From: a virus
DNA length: 64,000 nucleotides
Strand: one strand, 5' to 3'
IMG/VR virus record: IMGVR_UViG_3300042346_001592
Coordinates: 1-64,000 of that record
Part shown: in pieces, positions 8,303 through 16,337 of the stretch
How positions within the stretch are numbered: position 1 is the first letter of the stretch
Layout of the letters: each line of letters begins with the position of its first letter
Notes under the pieces: generated by a model
What the model was told of the DNA's origin: nothing
Seen by the model: the letters and a program-made list of their open reading frames with translations, nothing else
Database searches by the model: none
Translations under genes and position numbers: made by a program

Positions 8303-9724
8303 CTAACTAAAAATATCCACAATAACAGATAACCGCTTCGTTATCTGAGGCATGTTGAGCGGTTCAATAATAGAGTTTATCGGTGATAAAATTGATTTAT
8401 TGAACTGCTCATCAAGGTCTATTTCAGGAGCAAATTCGATAGGGTAAGCCCCTCGTATATAAGCGAATACTTCATTCATCGCTTTATTTTTCACATAATA
8501 ATATTTAATCTTCGTTCCTGATTTAATAAACTCGTATTTAACTTGATGATCCCTGTTTTGATGAAGTAGGTAGTTATAATACGCCGATGCTTTCACAGCA
8601 AAGTGTGTGCCTGATTCAAACTTTAGACCAGTCTTATCTTCTAAAACTTTCTTTTCGTATGAAGAGCAAGAGCTTTGCATACAAATATCATCAATTCTAT
8701 CAGGTGCACAAAGATCGAACTCTCGCTTCAAGTTTTTAACTAGCTTCAATAACTCTTTGATATTGAAACTATCTGGATTCTGAAAGAGATATTTAATAAC
8801 ATCTACAATTTTATCACGAGCAAAAAGTGGTGTTGAAGAACGAACAAGTTCTACACCTTTCGGGAAGATATATTTAAACCTATCGTAGTTAATACCATCC
8901 TCATATACAATGTGTTGAATGTATTTCTTTTTAGCTACATTGATAATAGATTCCGAAATACGTTCAAGCTCAAAATCTTGACGATTATCTACACCAAAAG
9001 AAGCCGCATAGGATTCCAGTTTTTCTGAAAAATATCCAGCGTATCTAAACTGGTCAATACCATGAATAAAATCAAGCTCTTTAGACCAGTTCCATCTAAC
9101 ATCGTTTGTGATAGAATTTTTTTCTAAAATCTCGAGAAGTTTTCTGTTTTTAGCCCAGGCGCCGTCGATGATGATTCCAACACCTTTATTCTCGGAAACA
9201 AACTCATCGAATTCATCAAGATTTTGTGTGGATAACTTTGTATAGGTTGTAGATTTTGGCTGATTTGCTCCCCAGAGAATGATATGATCTTTTTTGAGTT
9301 TATCTAAATTATCAAAAAATAAGTTTTGCCACTCGCAATGTGCGATTACCGGTTGAAATGAAACAAAAACCGAATCGGTATCAGCGTAAATTGAAACTTC
9401 ATTACCGGGAGTATTTAAGATTTGACGTGGATTTTTTATACAAAGTTTTCGATGAAGCTCTGTATCTAGATGCCACTTTTGATACCAATACTCTTGATTT
9501 ACACGATCCATTGTTTGGGTGAGATCCCTTCCTTGTGCGGTGATAGTTGAAGCTACGTTGTTGTTATAAAGAACAAAATAGCTGTTAGCAAAAGCTCCGT
9601 AACTACCGTTGAGAACAAGTTTCAAGGCGTTTTGCATAGCGTTGTAGAAATCAACTTCTTCTTTTATCTTTTCTGCTTTTTCTTTAAGTTCTGCTATTTC
9701 TTTTAAGGTTTGTTCTCTAGTCAT
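8303..9724 (-). CDS. Family-B DNA polymerase, C-terminal part only
   Basis: This is the palm-thumb half of a T4 gp43-like polymerase. Motif B (fingers) is at residues 35-43 (KLVLNGSYG) and motif C with the catalytic aspartates at 113-118 (YADTDS); a later GVELVRSSTP segment is typical of T4-like polymerases. The 473-residue protein starts only about 35 residues before motif B, so the 3'-5' exonuclease and motif A (DxxSLYP), some 500 residues, are missing. The gene directly upstream is the probable sliding clamp, so the N-terminal half is not adjacent and none is seen in the window. It is most likely one half of a split polymerase. Confidence 0.85.
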   Translation of the reverse strand: MTREQTLKEIAELKEKAEKIKEEVDFYNAMQNALKLVLNGSYGAFANSYFVLYNNNVASTITAQGRDLTQTMDRVNQEYWYQKWHLDTELHRKLCIKNPRQILNTPGNEVSIYADTDSVFVSFQPVIAHCEWQNLFFDNLDKLKKDHIILWGANQPKSTTYTKLSTQNLDEFDEFVSENKGVGIIIDGAWAKNRKLLEILEKNSITNDVRWNWSKELDFIHGIDQFRYAGYFSEKLESYAASFGVDNRQDFELERISESIINVAKKKYIQHIVYEDGINYDRFKYIFPKGVELVRSSTPLFARDKIVDVIKYLFQNPDSFNIKELLKLVKNLKREFDLCAPDRIDDICMQSSCSSYEKKVLEDKTGLKFESGTHFAVKASAYYNYLLHQNRDHQVKYEFIKSGTKIKYYYVKNKAMNEVFAYIRGAYPIEFAPEIDLDEQFNKSILSPINSIIEPLNMPQITKRLSVIVDIFS

Positions 9725-9735
9725 GGTATTTAATT

Positions 9736-10518
9736 TTAATCTGAAAAATCTTGCTCGTAAGAGAGCATTAGATTTGAGTTATATCCTTTAACCAGAACAA
9801 AAGTTTCAAATATCCATAAATCAACCCAATCAAAATTAGCATCTATTGAACCGAGATATTTTTTAAGAAAAGATATTTGATGATTCTTCTTATCCGATAC
9901 ATTATCTACTTCAAGTTCCCACTTACCTAGTTCAGATACTTTTACAACCCCACTCTCGAGATTGATTGAGATTACTCTGTCGTCTATATTGATTTGAGAG
10001 AGTTTCTTAATAGCGTTCAAATCAGGCGCTGAGAGTTTGAAACCCCATTTTGATAGTTTCGGATCGAGTTTTTGATCAAGTGTTTTTTGAGTGAGATCAC
10101 GAATTTGAGAGTTCTCACTCGATACCGATGAAATTTTCAACTTATTATTAGAAAACTGAATAGTTCTTATTTCATAAGTGTTCTGATAAGCGGCCGACTC
10201 TTTGTAAATAGTATCTAGATGAATAGGATGTGAAGTATCAAAAAAAGATAACCCCTTTACCAGTTTTGAAGCTGGTGATATAATAAAATCTAAACTATCT
10301 TTATCAATCTCAAAATTCTGGAAGTATTCTCCAGTTTTCAAGGTAAAACTTTTAAGAGCCGATATGAATGAATCGGTAGAAGCTACTGAGTAGAGAAGAA
10401 TATTTTCATTGGATATCTTCAACTTCACGGTATCAGATATAGCCGCAACATCACGAATCTTCGATAGAAGATCCGAGAATTTTTCTGGCACAGCAACTAT
10501 TTTTTTCTTTAGGCTCAT
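9736..10518 (-). CDS. Probable sliding clamp (gp45-like)
   Basis: The 260-residue length, two-part beta-rich layout and the C-terminal pattern (ISFLKKYLGSI, then VLVKGYNSNLMLSY) match DNA polymerase processivity clamps of the gp45/PCNA fold, where a strand-helix-strand ends each domain. The N-terminal part (FSDLLSKIRDVAAISDTVKLKISNENILLYS) also fits a clamp domain start. It lies 11 nt upstream of the polymerase fragment and downstream of a UvsY-like gene, an expected T4-like context. Identity is not certain because clamps have no catalytic motif. Confidence 0.65.
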   Translation of the reverse strand: MSLKKKIVAVPEKFSDLLSKIRDVAAISDTVKLKISNENILLYSVASTDSFISALKSFTLKTGEYFQNFEIDKDSLDFIISPASKLVKGLSFFDTSHPIHLDTIYKESAAYQNTYEIRTIQFSNNKLKISSVSSENSQIRDLTQKTLDQKLDPKLSKWGFKLSAPDLNAIKKLSQINIDDRVISINLESGVVKVSELGKWELEVDNVSDKKNHQISFLKKYLGSIDANFDWVDLWIFETFVLVKGYNSNLMLSYEQDFSD

Positions 10519-10534
10519 TTTTTGTTTTTATTAT

Positions 10535-11035
10535 TTAAGTGTGTTGAAGATACATCATCAAATCATTAACGTTTTTAACCGTAAAACCAACCGATTCTAG
10601 GTTTTTGGAAGTAGCTCGTAAAAAATCTACATGAGTTTCAAGTAGTTGAATATTTCTTTCGTATTCAGCTAGATGAGCTTCTACCAATTGAGTTTTTTCT
10701 TGAGAGTTGGTTTTAACAGAGAATCCAATCGCGTAGAAAATAAACTTTTGGTTTTTGAGCTCTTTCAGGAAGACTTCTTGCTTGCTTCTTTTGTTTAGAA
10801 AAAAAGCTATTTGTTCGTTTATCATTTGCCTGTAAGAAAGAGCAAGAGATTGAATCTCAATAATTTTACCAGCGTTGGTTCTATTAAAGTTTGGGATAAG
10901 CTCATCATAAATTGGTTTGAGATTTTTAATCCATTCGTCTCTCTTATTTGCTAAAAATTCTTCGAGACGATTGTTGTCCTCTCTCTTTTTTGAGATTTGT
11001 TCTAGTTCTTGTTCTGAAAAAGGTGATAAGTTCAT
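10535..11035 (-). CDS. UvsY-like recombination mediator (tentative)
   Basis: The 166-residue protein is almost entirely helical. Its C-terminal segment, about residues 137-166 (VDFLRATSKNLESVGFTVKN followed by VNDLMMYL), resembles the recalled end of T4 UvsY (a helix then GFAIKHIQDM); the middle also has the Lys-rich helix and spacing of UvsY. UvsY loads the UvsX recombinase onto gp32-coated single-stranded DNA. The gene is 16 nt upstream of the clamp gene within the replication block, which supports the role. UvsX and gp32 are not in the window. The match was made from memory without alignment. Confidence 0.5.
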   Translation of the reverse strand: MNLSPFSEQELEQISKKREDNNRLEEFLANKRDEWIKNLKPIYDELIPNFNRTNAGKIIEIQSLALSYRQMINEQIAFFLNKRSKQEVFLKELKNQKFIFYAIGFSVKTNSQEKTQLVEAHLAEYERNIQLLETHVDFLRATSKNLESVGFTVKNVNDLMMYLQHT

Positions 11036-11053
11036 TTGGTTGTATGAACTTTG

Positions 11054-11061
11054 TATATATA
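11054..11061 (+). promoter_or_regulatory. TATATATA box before the metallophosphoesterase gene
   Basis: TATATATA ends 7 nt before the GTG start at 11069. If it acts as a promoter the mRNA would be nearly leaderless. Confidence 0.3.
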
Positions 11062-11068
11062 AGATGAA

Positions 11069-11815
11069 GTGGAAAGTTTAACGAAAATCAGAACACTATT
11101 CATAAGTGATGTTCATTTGGGATCACCACAATCAAACGCTGAAGCTCTGCTTGAAGTTCTCAAGACCTACCAGTTTGATGAACTTTATATTGTAGGAGAT
11201 TTTTTAGATCTCACAAGTTTAAGAAGAAAGTTTTTCTGGAAAACTTCACATTCTACCGTGATACAGAAAATATTAAGACTATCAAGAAAAGGTCTCAAAG
11301 TTGTTTATATTGTTGGTAATCATGACTATTGGATAAGAAATTTAATCGAAGAGGGTAATATTCATCTTGGTGATATTCTTATTTGTAATAGCTATATTTA
11401 TACTACTACTCTAGGTGAAAAGATCTATGTAACACATGGTGATGAGTTTGATGGATTTGTAAGGGTTCATCCCTTTTTGTATTGGCTCGGTGACAGAGCC
11501 TATTCTCTATCGATGAAAATCAACAAGGTTTATAACATCATCAGGAAATGGTTCGGTATGGATTATTGGTCACTTTCTGGATATCTTAAATCAAGAGTAA
11601 AAAACGCGGTGATGTTCCTTACAGAATACAAAAAAATGGCAAGAATAAAATTGAAAGATACCGGATGTGATTCAATTTTGATGGGTCATATTCACACACC
11701 AGATTTAGTAATAGGTGAATATTATAACACCGGTGATTTTTGTGAAAGTAATACCTATATCATCGAACATTTAGATGGTCGTATTGAACTTAAGTGGTGT
11801 AAAAATAACGATTAA
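11069..11815 (+). CDS. Calcineurin-like metallophosphoesterase (LpxH-like)
   Basis: All metal-binding motifs of the family are present in order: DVHLG (about residues 15-19), GDFLD (about 43), GNHD (about 84), THGDEFD (about 118) and GHIHTP (about 206). The arrangement resembles UDP-2,3-diacylglucosamine pyrophosphatase (LpxH) and related phosphatases, though T4-like phages also carry other calcineurin-fold enzymes acting on nucleic acids or nucleotides. The start is GTG at 11069; the nearby ATG at 11064 hits a stop after five codons. It is divergently placed from the UvsY-like gene. The substrate is unknown. Confidence 0.85.
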   Translation: MESLTKIRTLFISDVHLGSPQSNAEALLEVLKTYQFDELYIVGDFLDLTSLRRKFFWKTSHSTVIQKILRLSRKGLKVVYIVGNHDYWIRNLIEEGNIHLGDILICNSYIYTTTLGEKIYVTHGDEFDGFVRVHPFLYWLGDRAYSLSMKINKVYNIIRKWFGMDYWSLSGYLKSRVKNAVMFLTEYKKMARIKLKDTGCDSILMGHIHTPDLVIGEYYNTGDFCESNTYIIEHLDGRIELKWCKNND

Positions 11816-11831
11816 TGCTAAAGTGGGTTAC

Positions 11832-13007
11832 TCAATTAGTGGCCTTCGAGAAGACTTTTTTATAATATTCGGTTTTTTTAGTTTTTGGTATCCAAGAAAT
11901 ATCTAGTAAATCTTTTGAGAAAAAGTTTTCTAAACACAATTTTTTATAGGGATCTTGAACAAGTTGTGAAAGTCTGTTTAGATCCTTTATTTTGGATAAT
12001 CGGTGGTTGTAGGCGTAAGGGTCTTCTGGTTTTTTGAGATCGGTTAAATTTTCAAATAATTTTCTCCAAAGAAAACAAGAAAATCCACCTCGAATCTTTT
12101 GATAGGTCTTGAAATCTCCGGTCTTATCATTATCAAAAAAGTAACGAATATCTAAGTTGTTGTTTTCAAGAAAGTTCATATCGGTATTCACACCAATAAC
12201 ACCTATCGAGTTAGGAAAGAATAGTGAATCTAGATAACCTTCAAAAACGGTGATTGTTTCCTCGAAATCAACATCTAAAATACCAAAAAAATATCCAAGT
12301 TTATTAAAGGTTAGAATATCAGAGCTATCAATCTCAGTTATTTCTTCTACTGAATGTATAAACTTATATAAGAACTCAAAATTATAGACCTTAAACATTC
12401 TTTTTTTACCATCTTTTAGATTTCTAATCTGCATCGATAAAATTTTCGATCCTCTCTTGTTGAGAAAACAAATAACAGGTTCCCATTTACCACCGGGTAG
12501 AACATATTTTGCCGCGTAAATATTCTTCTGTAGTTCTGAATGAATACCTCTTGATAGTAGATAGTTTTGTATCCACTCATCTTTACTAGCTGGCTTGAGA
12601 TCTTTAATGAAAGAATCTTCTCTTGAAGTTCTTTCTACCAAACTTTCAAGAGGTATCAAGTTCTCGAAATGGGCTCCGGTAAAACTATCATCAACAACAT
12701 CTCTAGCCGTGATGACCGAATCTAGGTAGTTTAGTATTTCAAGTTTTTTATCAGGATCGAGCGATTGGTTGAAATCTTTAGAAAACCGATTAAAGTTTGT
12801 TTTTTTATCACAATTGAAACAAATATAGACTAGTTTGTTATAGTAAATATTTCCACGTTTTTTGTGCTCTGATTGACCATCACCACAGTATGGGCAACAA
12901 AAATTAACTCTATCTGAGTGCTCTACGATTCTTCTTTTGTATTGAGAGGAAAAATTATCATTGATAACGCGTTGAACAATGAAATTGATGTAAGATTTAT
13001 CGACCAT
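11832..13007 (-). CDS. DNA primase, gp61/DnaG type
   Basis: An N-terminal zinc-binding domain is visible with C38-x2-C41 and C63-x2-C66. A Toprim-like catalytic core follows, with the Glu motif in TVFEGYLDSLFF (about residue 255) and the Asp motif in RYFFDNDKTG (about 290). The 391-residue length is close to T4 gp61 (about 340 aa). It would make RNA primers on the lagging strand, normally with a gp41 helicase that is not in this window. It lies in the minus-strand replication block just downstream of a HAD-domain gene. Confidence 0.85.
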   Translation of the reverse strand: MVDKSYINFIVQRVINDNFSSQYKRRIVEHSDRVNFCCPYCGDGQSEHKKRGNIYYNKLVYICFNCDKKTNFNRFSKDFNQSLDPDKKLEILNYLDSVITARDVVDDSFTGAHFENLIPLESLVERTSREDSFIKDLKPASKDEWIQNYLLSRGIHSELQKNIYAAKYVLPGGKWEPVICFLNKRGSKILSMQIRNLKDGKKRMFKVYNFEFLYKFIHSVEEITEIDSSDILTFNKLGYFFGILDVDFEETITVFEGYLDSLFFPNSIGVIGVNTDMNFLENNNLDIRYFFDNDKTGDFKTYQKIRGGFSCFLWRKLFENLTDLKKPEDPYAYNHRLSKIKDLNRLSQLVQDPYKKLCLENFFSKDLLDISWIPKTKKTEYYKKVFSKATN

Positions 13008-13037
13008 AAAAACTTTTTCATTTTTAGGGCGAGTATG

Positions 13038-14168
13038 TTATAAAGTTTTTTTCTTTCTAGCTTTCTTAGAAAATTTAGATTTACGAATACCAACTACCCT
13101 AGGTGGATCGGGCCTGAAGTTATCTAAATCTCTAACTTGACCTACTTTATTAGACATATCATTTACTCCGTCATCTAATCTACCTTCTGGACCTTTGGGG
13201 TAAAGACGTTGAGTCATATTGTTCCATTTTGTGAAGGGCACTACATTGGCTTGTGTTCCGTCAAAGTTAGGTGAATTTGCTTCGTTTTTCTTATCGAAAT
13301 TCCAAGTAGTTACTTCTATTTTTTGTGGATTCTTTGTAGATTTAAGAACTAATTTTTGGATGTTGGTAAATTTTTCGTGGTCTATTTGATCAAAAAGTTC
13401 TTCGATCGAACGAACATTTCTTAAATCGTCGTCTGAAAAACCAACAACGGCTTTCACACCAAGACCTTTAGCCCATCGATTTACACTATCTTTGAACTCA
13501 AGTAGTGCTATCTTTTTTGCCTGCTCGGGTTCGAGTGACGAACCTTCTCTTGACGGTGCCGCTACTCCAACCAATGGGCATTCATCAAGATAATTTTTTA
13601 CTAAAGTATTTTTAGAAAACTTTTCTGAGGTATAGAGTTCTCTTGGAATACGTGGCATTTCTTCTCCAGAACCAAAAAAATGATAAAATTTCAATAAATT
13701 ATTATACATCAAATACTTATCTTCTTCAGATAGGTATTCATCTATGATCCACTCTATTCCTAATCTAATCGCTGGTGCTTCGTGACCTCTGGCGGTGATG
13801 ATAGAAAAAATGCAAGCGCTTGTAAGACATTCTAAAAAGTCATCCCATGAAGGTCCAAAATCTCTCGATCGACAGCTGTATCTAACATCTTCATAAAAAG
13901 CTTCGATCCCTCTAGGTCCGTTATCTCTAAACTCACTGAAAGCTTTCGAGGGATCATTATCTAAGATTCTCCAGTTATCTCTATCATTTCTAATTTCTGC
14001 AAATTTATGCGTAGATATAGATTCTGGTATCCATCTATCACCTACTCGTCTCTCCATATGGATTTTAGTAGGCATATTGAGGATATTATCATCCCAGTCG
14101 AAGGCATAATAAAGTAATACTCTATCTTGCGAGAGTTCCCTCTTTGAGCTTTCTGACTCTCTAGTCAT
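13038..14168 (-). CDS. HAD-fold domain protein, 376 aa
   Basis: HAD-superfamily motifs are seen: motif I as FDWDDNIL (about residues 23-30, the pair D-x-D), motif II as SIITARGHE (about 122) and a motif IV-like VVGFSDDDLRNV (about 240). The protein is longer than a simple phosphatase, with a basic C-terminal tail (KSKFSKKARKKKTL) that could bind nucleic acid. HAD domains in phages include 3'-phosphatases of polynucleotide kinase, but no kinase domain is visible here. It is followed by the primase gene after 30 nt. Function beyond HAD-type phosphatase is not assigned. Confidence 0.6.
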   Translation of the reverse strand: MTRESESSKRELSQDRVLLYYAFDWDDNILNMPTKIHMERRVGDRWIPESISTHKFAEIRNDRDNWRILDNDPSKAFSEFRDNGPRGIEAFYEDVRYSCRSRDFGPSWDDFLECLTSACIFSIITARGHEAPAIRLGIEWIIDEYLSEEDKYLMYNNLLKFYHFFGSGEEMPRIPRELYTSEKFSKNTLVKNYLDECPLVGVAAPSREGSSLEPEQAKKIALLEFKDSVNRWAKGLGVKAVVGFSDDDLRNVRSIEELFDQIDHEKFTNIQKLVLKSTKNPQKIEVTTWNFDKKNEANSPNFDGTQANVVPFTKWNNMTQRLYPKGPEGRLDDGVNDMSNKVGQVRDLDNFRPDPPRVVGIRKSKFSKKARKKKTL

Positions 14169-14174
14169 AAAAGA

Positions 14175-14615
14175 TTATTTTCTTTTATTTCTGGTTAGAA
14201 AACTTGAGAATGATTCTAGCTTTGGTTCGCCCATTTTAGGACCCTGAACCATTTTAGAACCCGTAGATGATGGCTTCATTTTATCATCTTCGTCATCTTC
14301 ATCTTCGTCATCTTCATCTTCGTCGTCCTCATCTTCGTCGTCCTGGTCTTCATCATCCTCAGACTCATCACCTTCCCAATCTTCACCATCTTCATCCCAG
14401 TCACCTTCGACATCACCAGATTCTTCTTCATCTTCAAACTCATCGAAATCTTTCATTTCTGATCCAGTATCCGGTTTTGTTTGTGAATCATCACCGTCTT
14501 TTGAAAGAGTGAATTCTTCTTCTACTTCACCATCTCTTTGTGCAGAGATTGAAAGTTCGTTACCTTCTTCGGTTATAGTGATTTCATAATCACCAAACAT
14601 CAATTTTAGTTCCAT
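14175..14615 (-). CDS. Highly acidic Asp/Glu-repeat protein, 146 aa
   Basis: The first ~40 residues form a short beta-type domain (MELKLMFGDYEITITEEGNE), followed by a long Asp/Glu run made of DED repeats (about residues 55-113) and a small basic C-terminus ending SFSSFLTRNKRK. Such acidic tails occur in prohead scaffolding or DNA-mimic proteins, but no family is recognised. It lies 6 nt upstream of the HAD-domain gene. The repeat in the DNA (tandem TCATCTTCG-like units) makes the length prone to change. Confidence 0.6.
   Translation of the reverse strand: MELKLMFGDYEITITEEGNELSISAQRDGEVEEEFTLSKDGDDSQTKPDTGSEMKDFDEFEDEEESGDVEGDWDEDGEDWEGDESEDDEDQDDEDEDDEDEDDEDEDDEDDKMKPSSTGSKMVQGPKMGEPKLESFSSFLTRNKRK
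14287..14350 (-). repeat. Asp/Glu-coding short tandem repeat
   Basis: Imperfect repeats of the type TCGTCATCTTCATCT (plus-strand view) encode the EDEDDEDEDDED run of the acidic protein. Repeats of this kind can change copy number by slippage. Confidence 0.7.
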
Positions 14616-14631
14616 GGTTTTTTTTTATTTT

Positions 14632-14638
14632 TATATAT
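14632..14638 (-). promoter_or_regulatory. TATATA box, candidate promoter for the acidic protein gene
   Basis: On the minus strand AATATATAAAAATAAAAAAAA precedes the ATG at 14615; the box is 16 nt away, the spacing seen at several other phage genes here. Confidence 0.4.
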
Positions 14639-14693
14639 TAAATTTCAAAGTCTTTTTTTAACTTTTTTTGATTATTTCATATATGAACTATAT

Positions 14694-15320
14694 ATGTATA
14701 AATATTCCTCAAAGATTGAATCAAATTTCAAAGCTTCGATTAGTCCAAAAAATTCATTTTTTGGTTCCGATGTGCCACTCAACCATGAAATAAGTTCTAA
14801 ATTACTAGAGGAAAGAATAATTTTTTTGACAGGTGAGCTCGATGATTATTTATGTAATAGCATAAAATCACAACTACTTTATCTAGAACAGGTCTCGCCT
14901 AGAGAAGATATCAAAATTTATATTGATTCACCTGGTGGTTCGGTCTATTCAGGATTGGGTCTTCTAGACACGATGGAGTATATTTCTTGTGATATACAAA
15001 CTATCAATACGGGTCTAGCGGCCTCGATGGCTGCTATAATTCTTTGTTCTGGAACCCCAGGTAAAAGAAAATCACTTAAAAGAAGTCGATGTATGATTCA
15101 CCAACCACTGGGATACACTGGATACGCACAAGCTTCTGATATCGAAATTGATGCTAGAGAAATTAATTCATTGAAAAGGGAACTCTATGAAATTATAGCC
15201 GAAAAAACCGGTCAAAAATTTGATAAAGTCCATAAAGACGGAGATCGTGACTACTGGATGTCTTCACAAGAAGCTAGAGGTTATGGAATGATCGATGAAA
15301 TTCTCACAAAACGTATTTAA
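14694..15320 (+). CDS. clpP: ClpP-like serine protease
   Basis: The full catalytic triad of ClpP is present: Ser111 in GLAASMAA, His136 in MIHQPLG and Asp186 in DRDYWMS. The IDSPGGSVYSGL oxyanion-loop region and the C-terminal GMIDEIL are also conserved. At 208 aa with an N-terminal extension of about 30 residues it is close to bacterial ClpP (about 200 aa). ClpP forms a barrel that degrades substrates delivered by ClpX/ClpA-type ATPases; no such ATPase is in this window, so it may use the host one or act in prohead maturation as some phage ClpP-fold proteases do. Confidence 0.92.
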   Translation: MYKYSSKIESNFKASISPKNSFFGSDVPLNHEISSKLLEERIIFLTGELDDYLCNSIKSQLLYLEQVSPREDIKIYIDSPGGSVYSGLGLLDTMEYISCDIQTINTGLAASMAAIILCSGTPGKRKSLKRSRCMIHQPLGYTGYAQASDIEIDAREINSLKRELYEIIAEKTGQKFDKVHKDGDRDYWMSSQEARGYGMIDEILTKRI

Positions 15321-15374
15321 TTTTTAAATATTAAACTTTGTTACAACAGAGGATATAAAAAATAAAAAAACAAA

Positions 15375-16319
15375 ATGACCGTTAGACACGTAGTTGTTCA
15401 ACCTTCTATAAAATACTACACCTGGCAAGTTGAAGTTTTACTTATAAATTTAATGCAGTTGGGAATCAACCCAAATCATATCGATATTGTTTGTTCTGTA
15501 AATGAGCATATTGATATCTGGAAAAATATGGCACTTCACTACAACGCTGTAAGATTTTCTTTTTACGAAGATACCCGCGAAACAAAAAAATACATTTCTT
15601 CAATTAGGCCACATTTGCTAGAAAAACATTTCAGACAATACCCAGAACTTTCAGAAGAAGTTATTTTCTATCACGATTGTGATGTTATATTCACGGATAG
15701 AATTAATTATTCAAAATATGTTGATGATGATAACACGTGGTATTTGTCTGATACTATTTCCTATATCGGATACAATTATATTGTTTCTAAAGGTCAAGAA
15801 ATTTTTGATAAAATGGTCGAAATCGTAGGAATCGATCCTCAATTGGTAATTGACAATCAAAATAATTCTGGTGGTGCTCAATATATCATGAAAAATATCG
15901 ACGCTGATTTTTGGGCTGATGTATATAGAGATTGTGAAAATTTATTTCATGAAATAACAAATATAAATAATCAAATAAAACGTCAGAATCCAAATTATCA
16001 TGAAATTCAGATCTGGTGTGCAGATATGTGGGCCGTTCTTTGGAATGGTTGGAAACGTGGATTCAAAACCGTTGTAGATAAAGAACTTGATTTTTCATGG
16101 GGATCTTCACCTATAAATCAATGGCATCAATATAAAATTTATCATAACGCGGGAATTACAGAAAGTGAAGGAGGAACTCGTTTTTATAAGTATGAATACC
16201 GTGATAGACTTCCATACTACACGAATCTTCCCGTAAAAAATGATCTTTGTAGCTATAATTACTATCAATATGTAAAGCATTGCGGGCGGTTGAGTGTTCT
16301 CAAATGGTTCTGGAACTAA
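15375..16319 (+). CDS. Putative GT-A type glycosyltransferase
   Basis: The sequence has a DxD-like motif in EEVIFYHDCDVIFTD (about residues 94-108), as in GT8-like and related GT-A enzymes that bind a nucleotide sugar through a divalent metal. Other supporting segments are NNSGGAQYIM (about 161-170), DMWAVLWNGW (about 217) and YHNAGI (about 256), consistent with a conserved acceptor or donor region. No signal peptide or membrane segment is seen. It is followed after 18 nt by a GT2 gene, suggesting a transferase operon. Donor and acceptor are unknown. Confidence 0.6.
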   Translation: MTVRHVVVQPSIKYYTWQVEVLLINLMQLGINPNHIDIVCSVNEHIDIWKNMALHYNAVRFSFYEDTRETKKYISSIRPHLLEKHFRQYPELSEEVIFYHDCDVIFTDRINYSKYVDDDNTWYLSDTISYIGYNYIVSKGQEIFDKMVEIVGIDPQLVIDNQNNSGGAQYIMKNIDADFWADVYRDCENLFHEITNINNQIKRQNPNYHEIQIWCADMWAVLWNGWKRGFKTVVDKELDFSWGSSPINQWHQYKIYHNAGITESEGGTRFYKYEYRDRLPYYTNLPVKNDLCSYNYYQYVKHCGRLSVLKWFWN

Positions 16320-16337
16320 AAAAAATAAAAATAAAAA

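Noticed and set aside
9340-9522. Plus-strand 60-codon frame
   Set aside because: It is wholly inside the polymerase gene and antisense to conserved motif C.
14267-14512. Open plus-strand frame of His/Leu/Arg repeats
   Set aside because: It is the antisense of the Asp/Glu-coding repeat and shows repeat-derived composition, not a protein fold.
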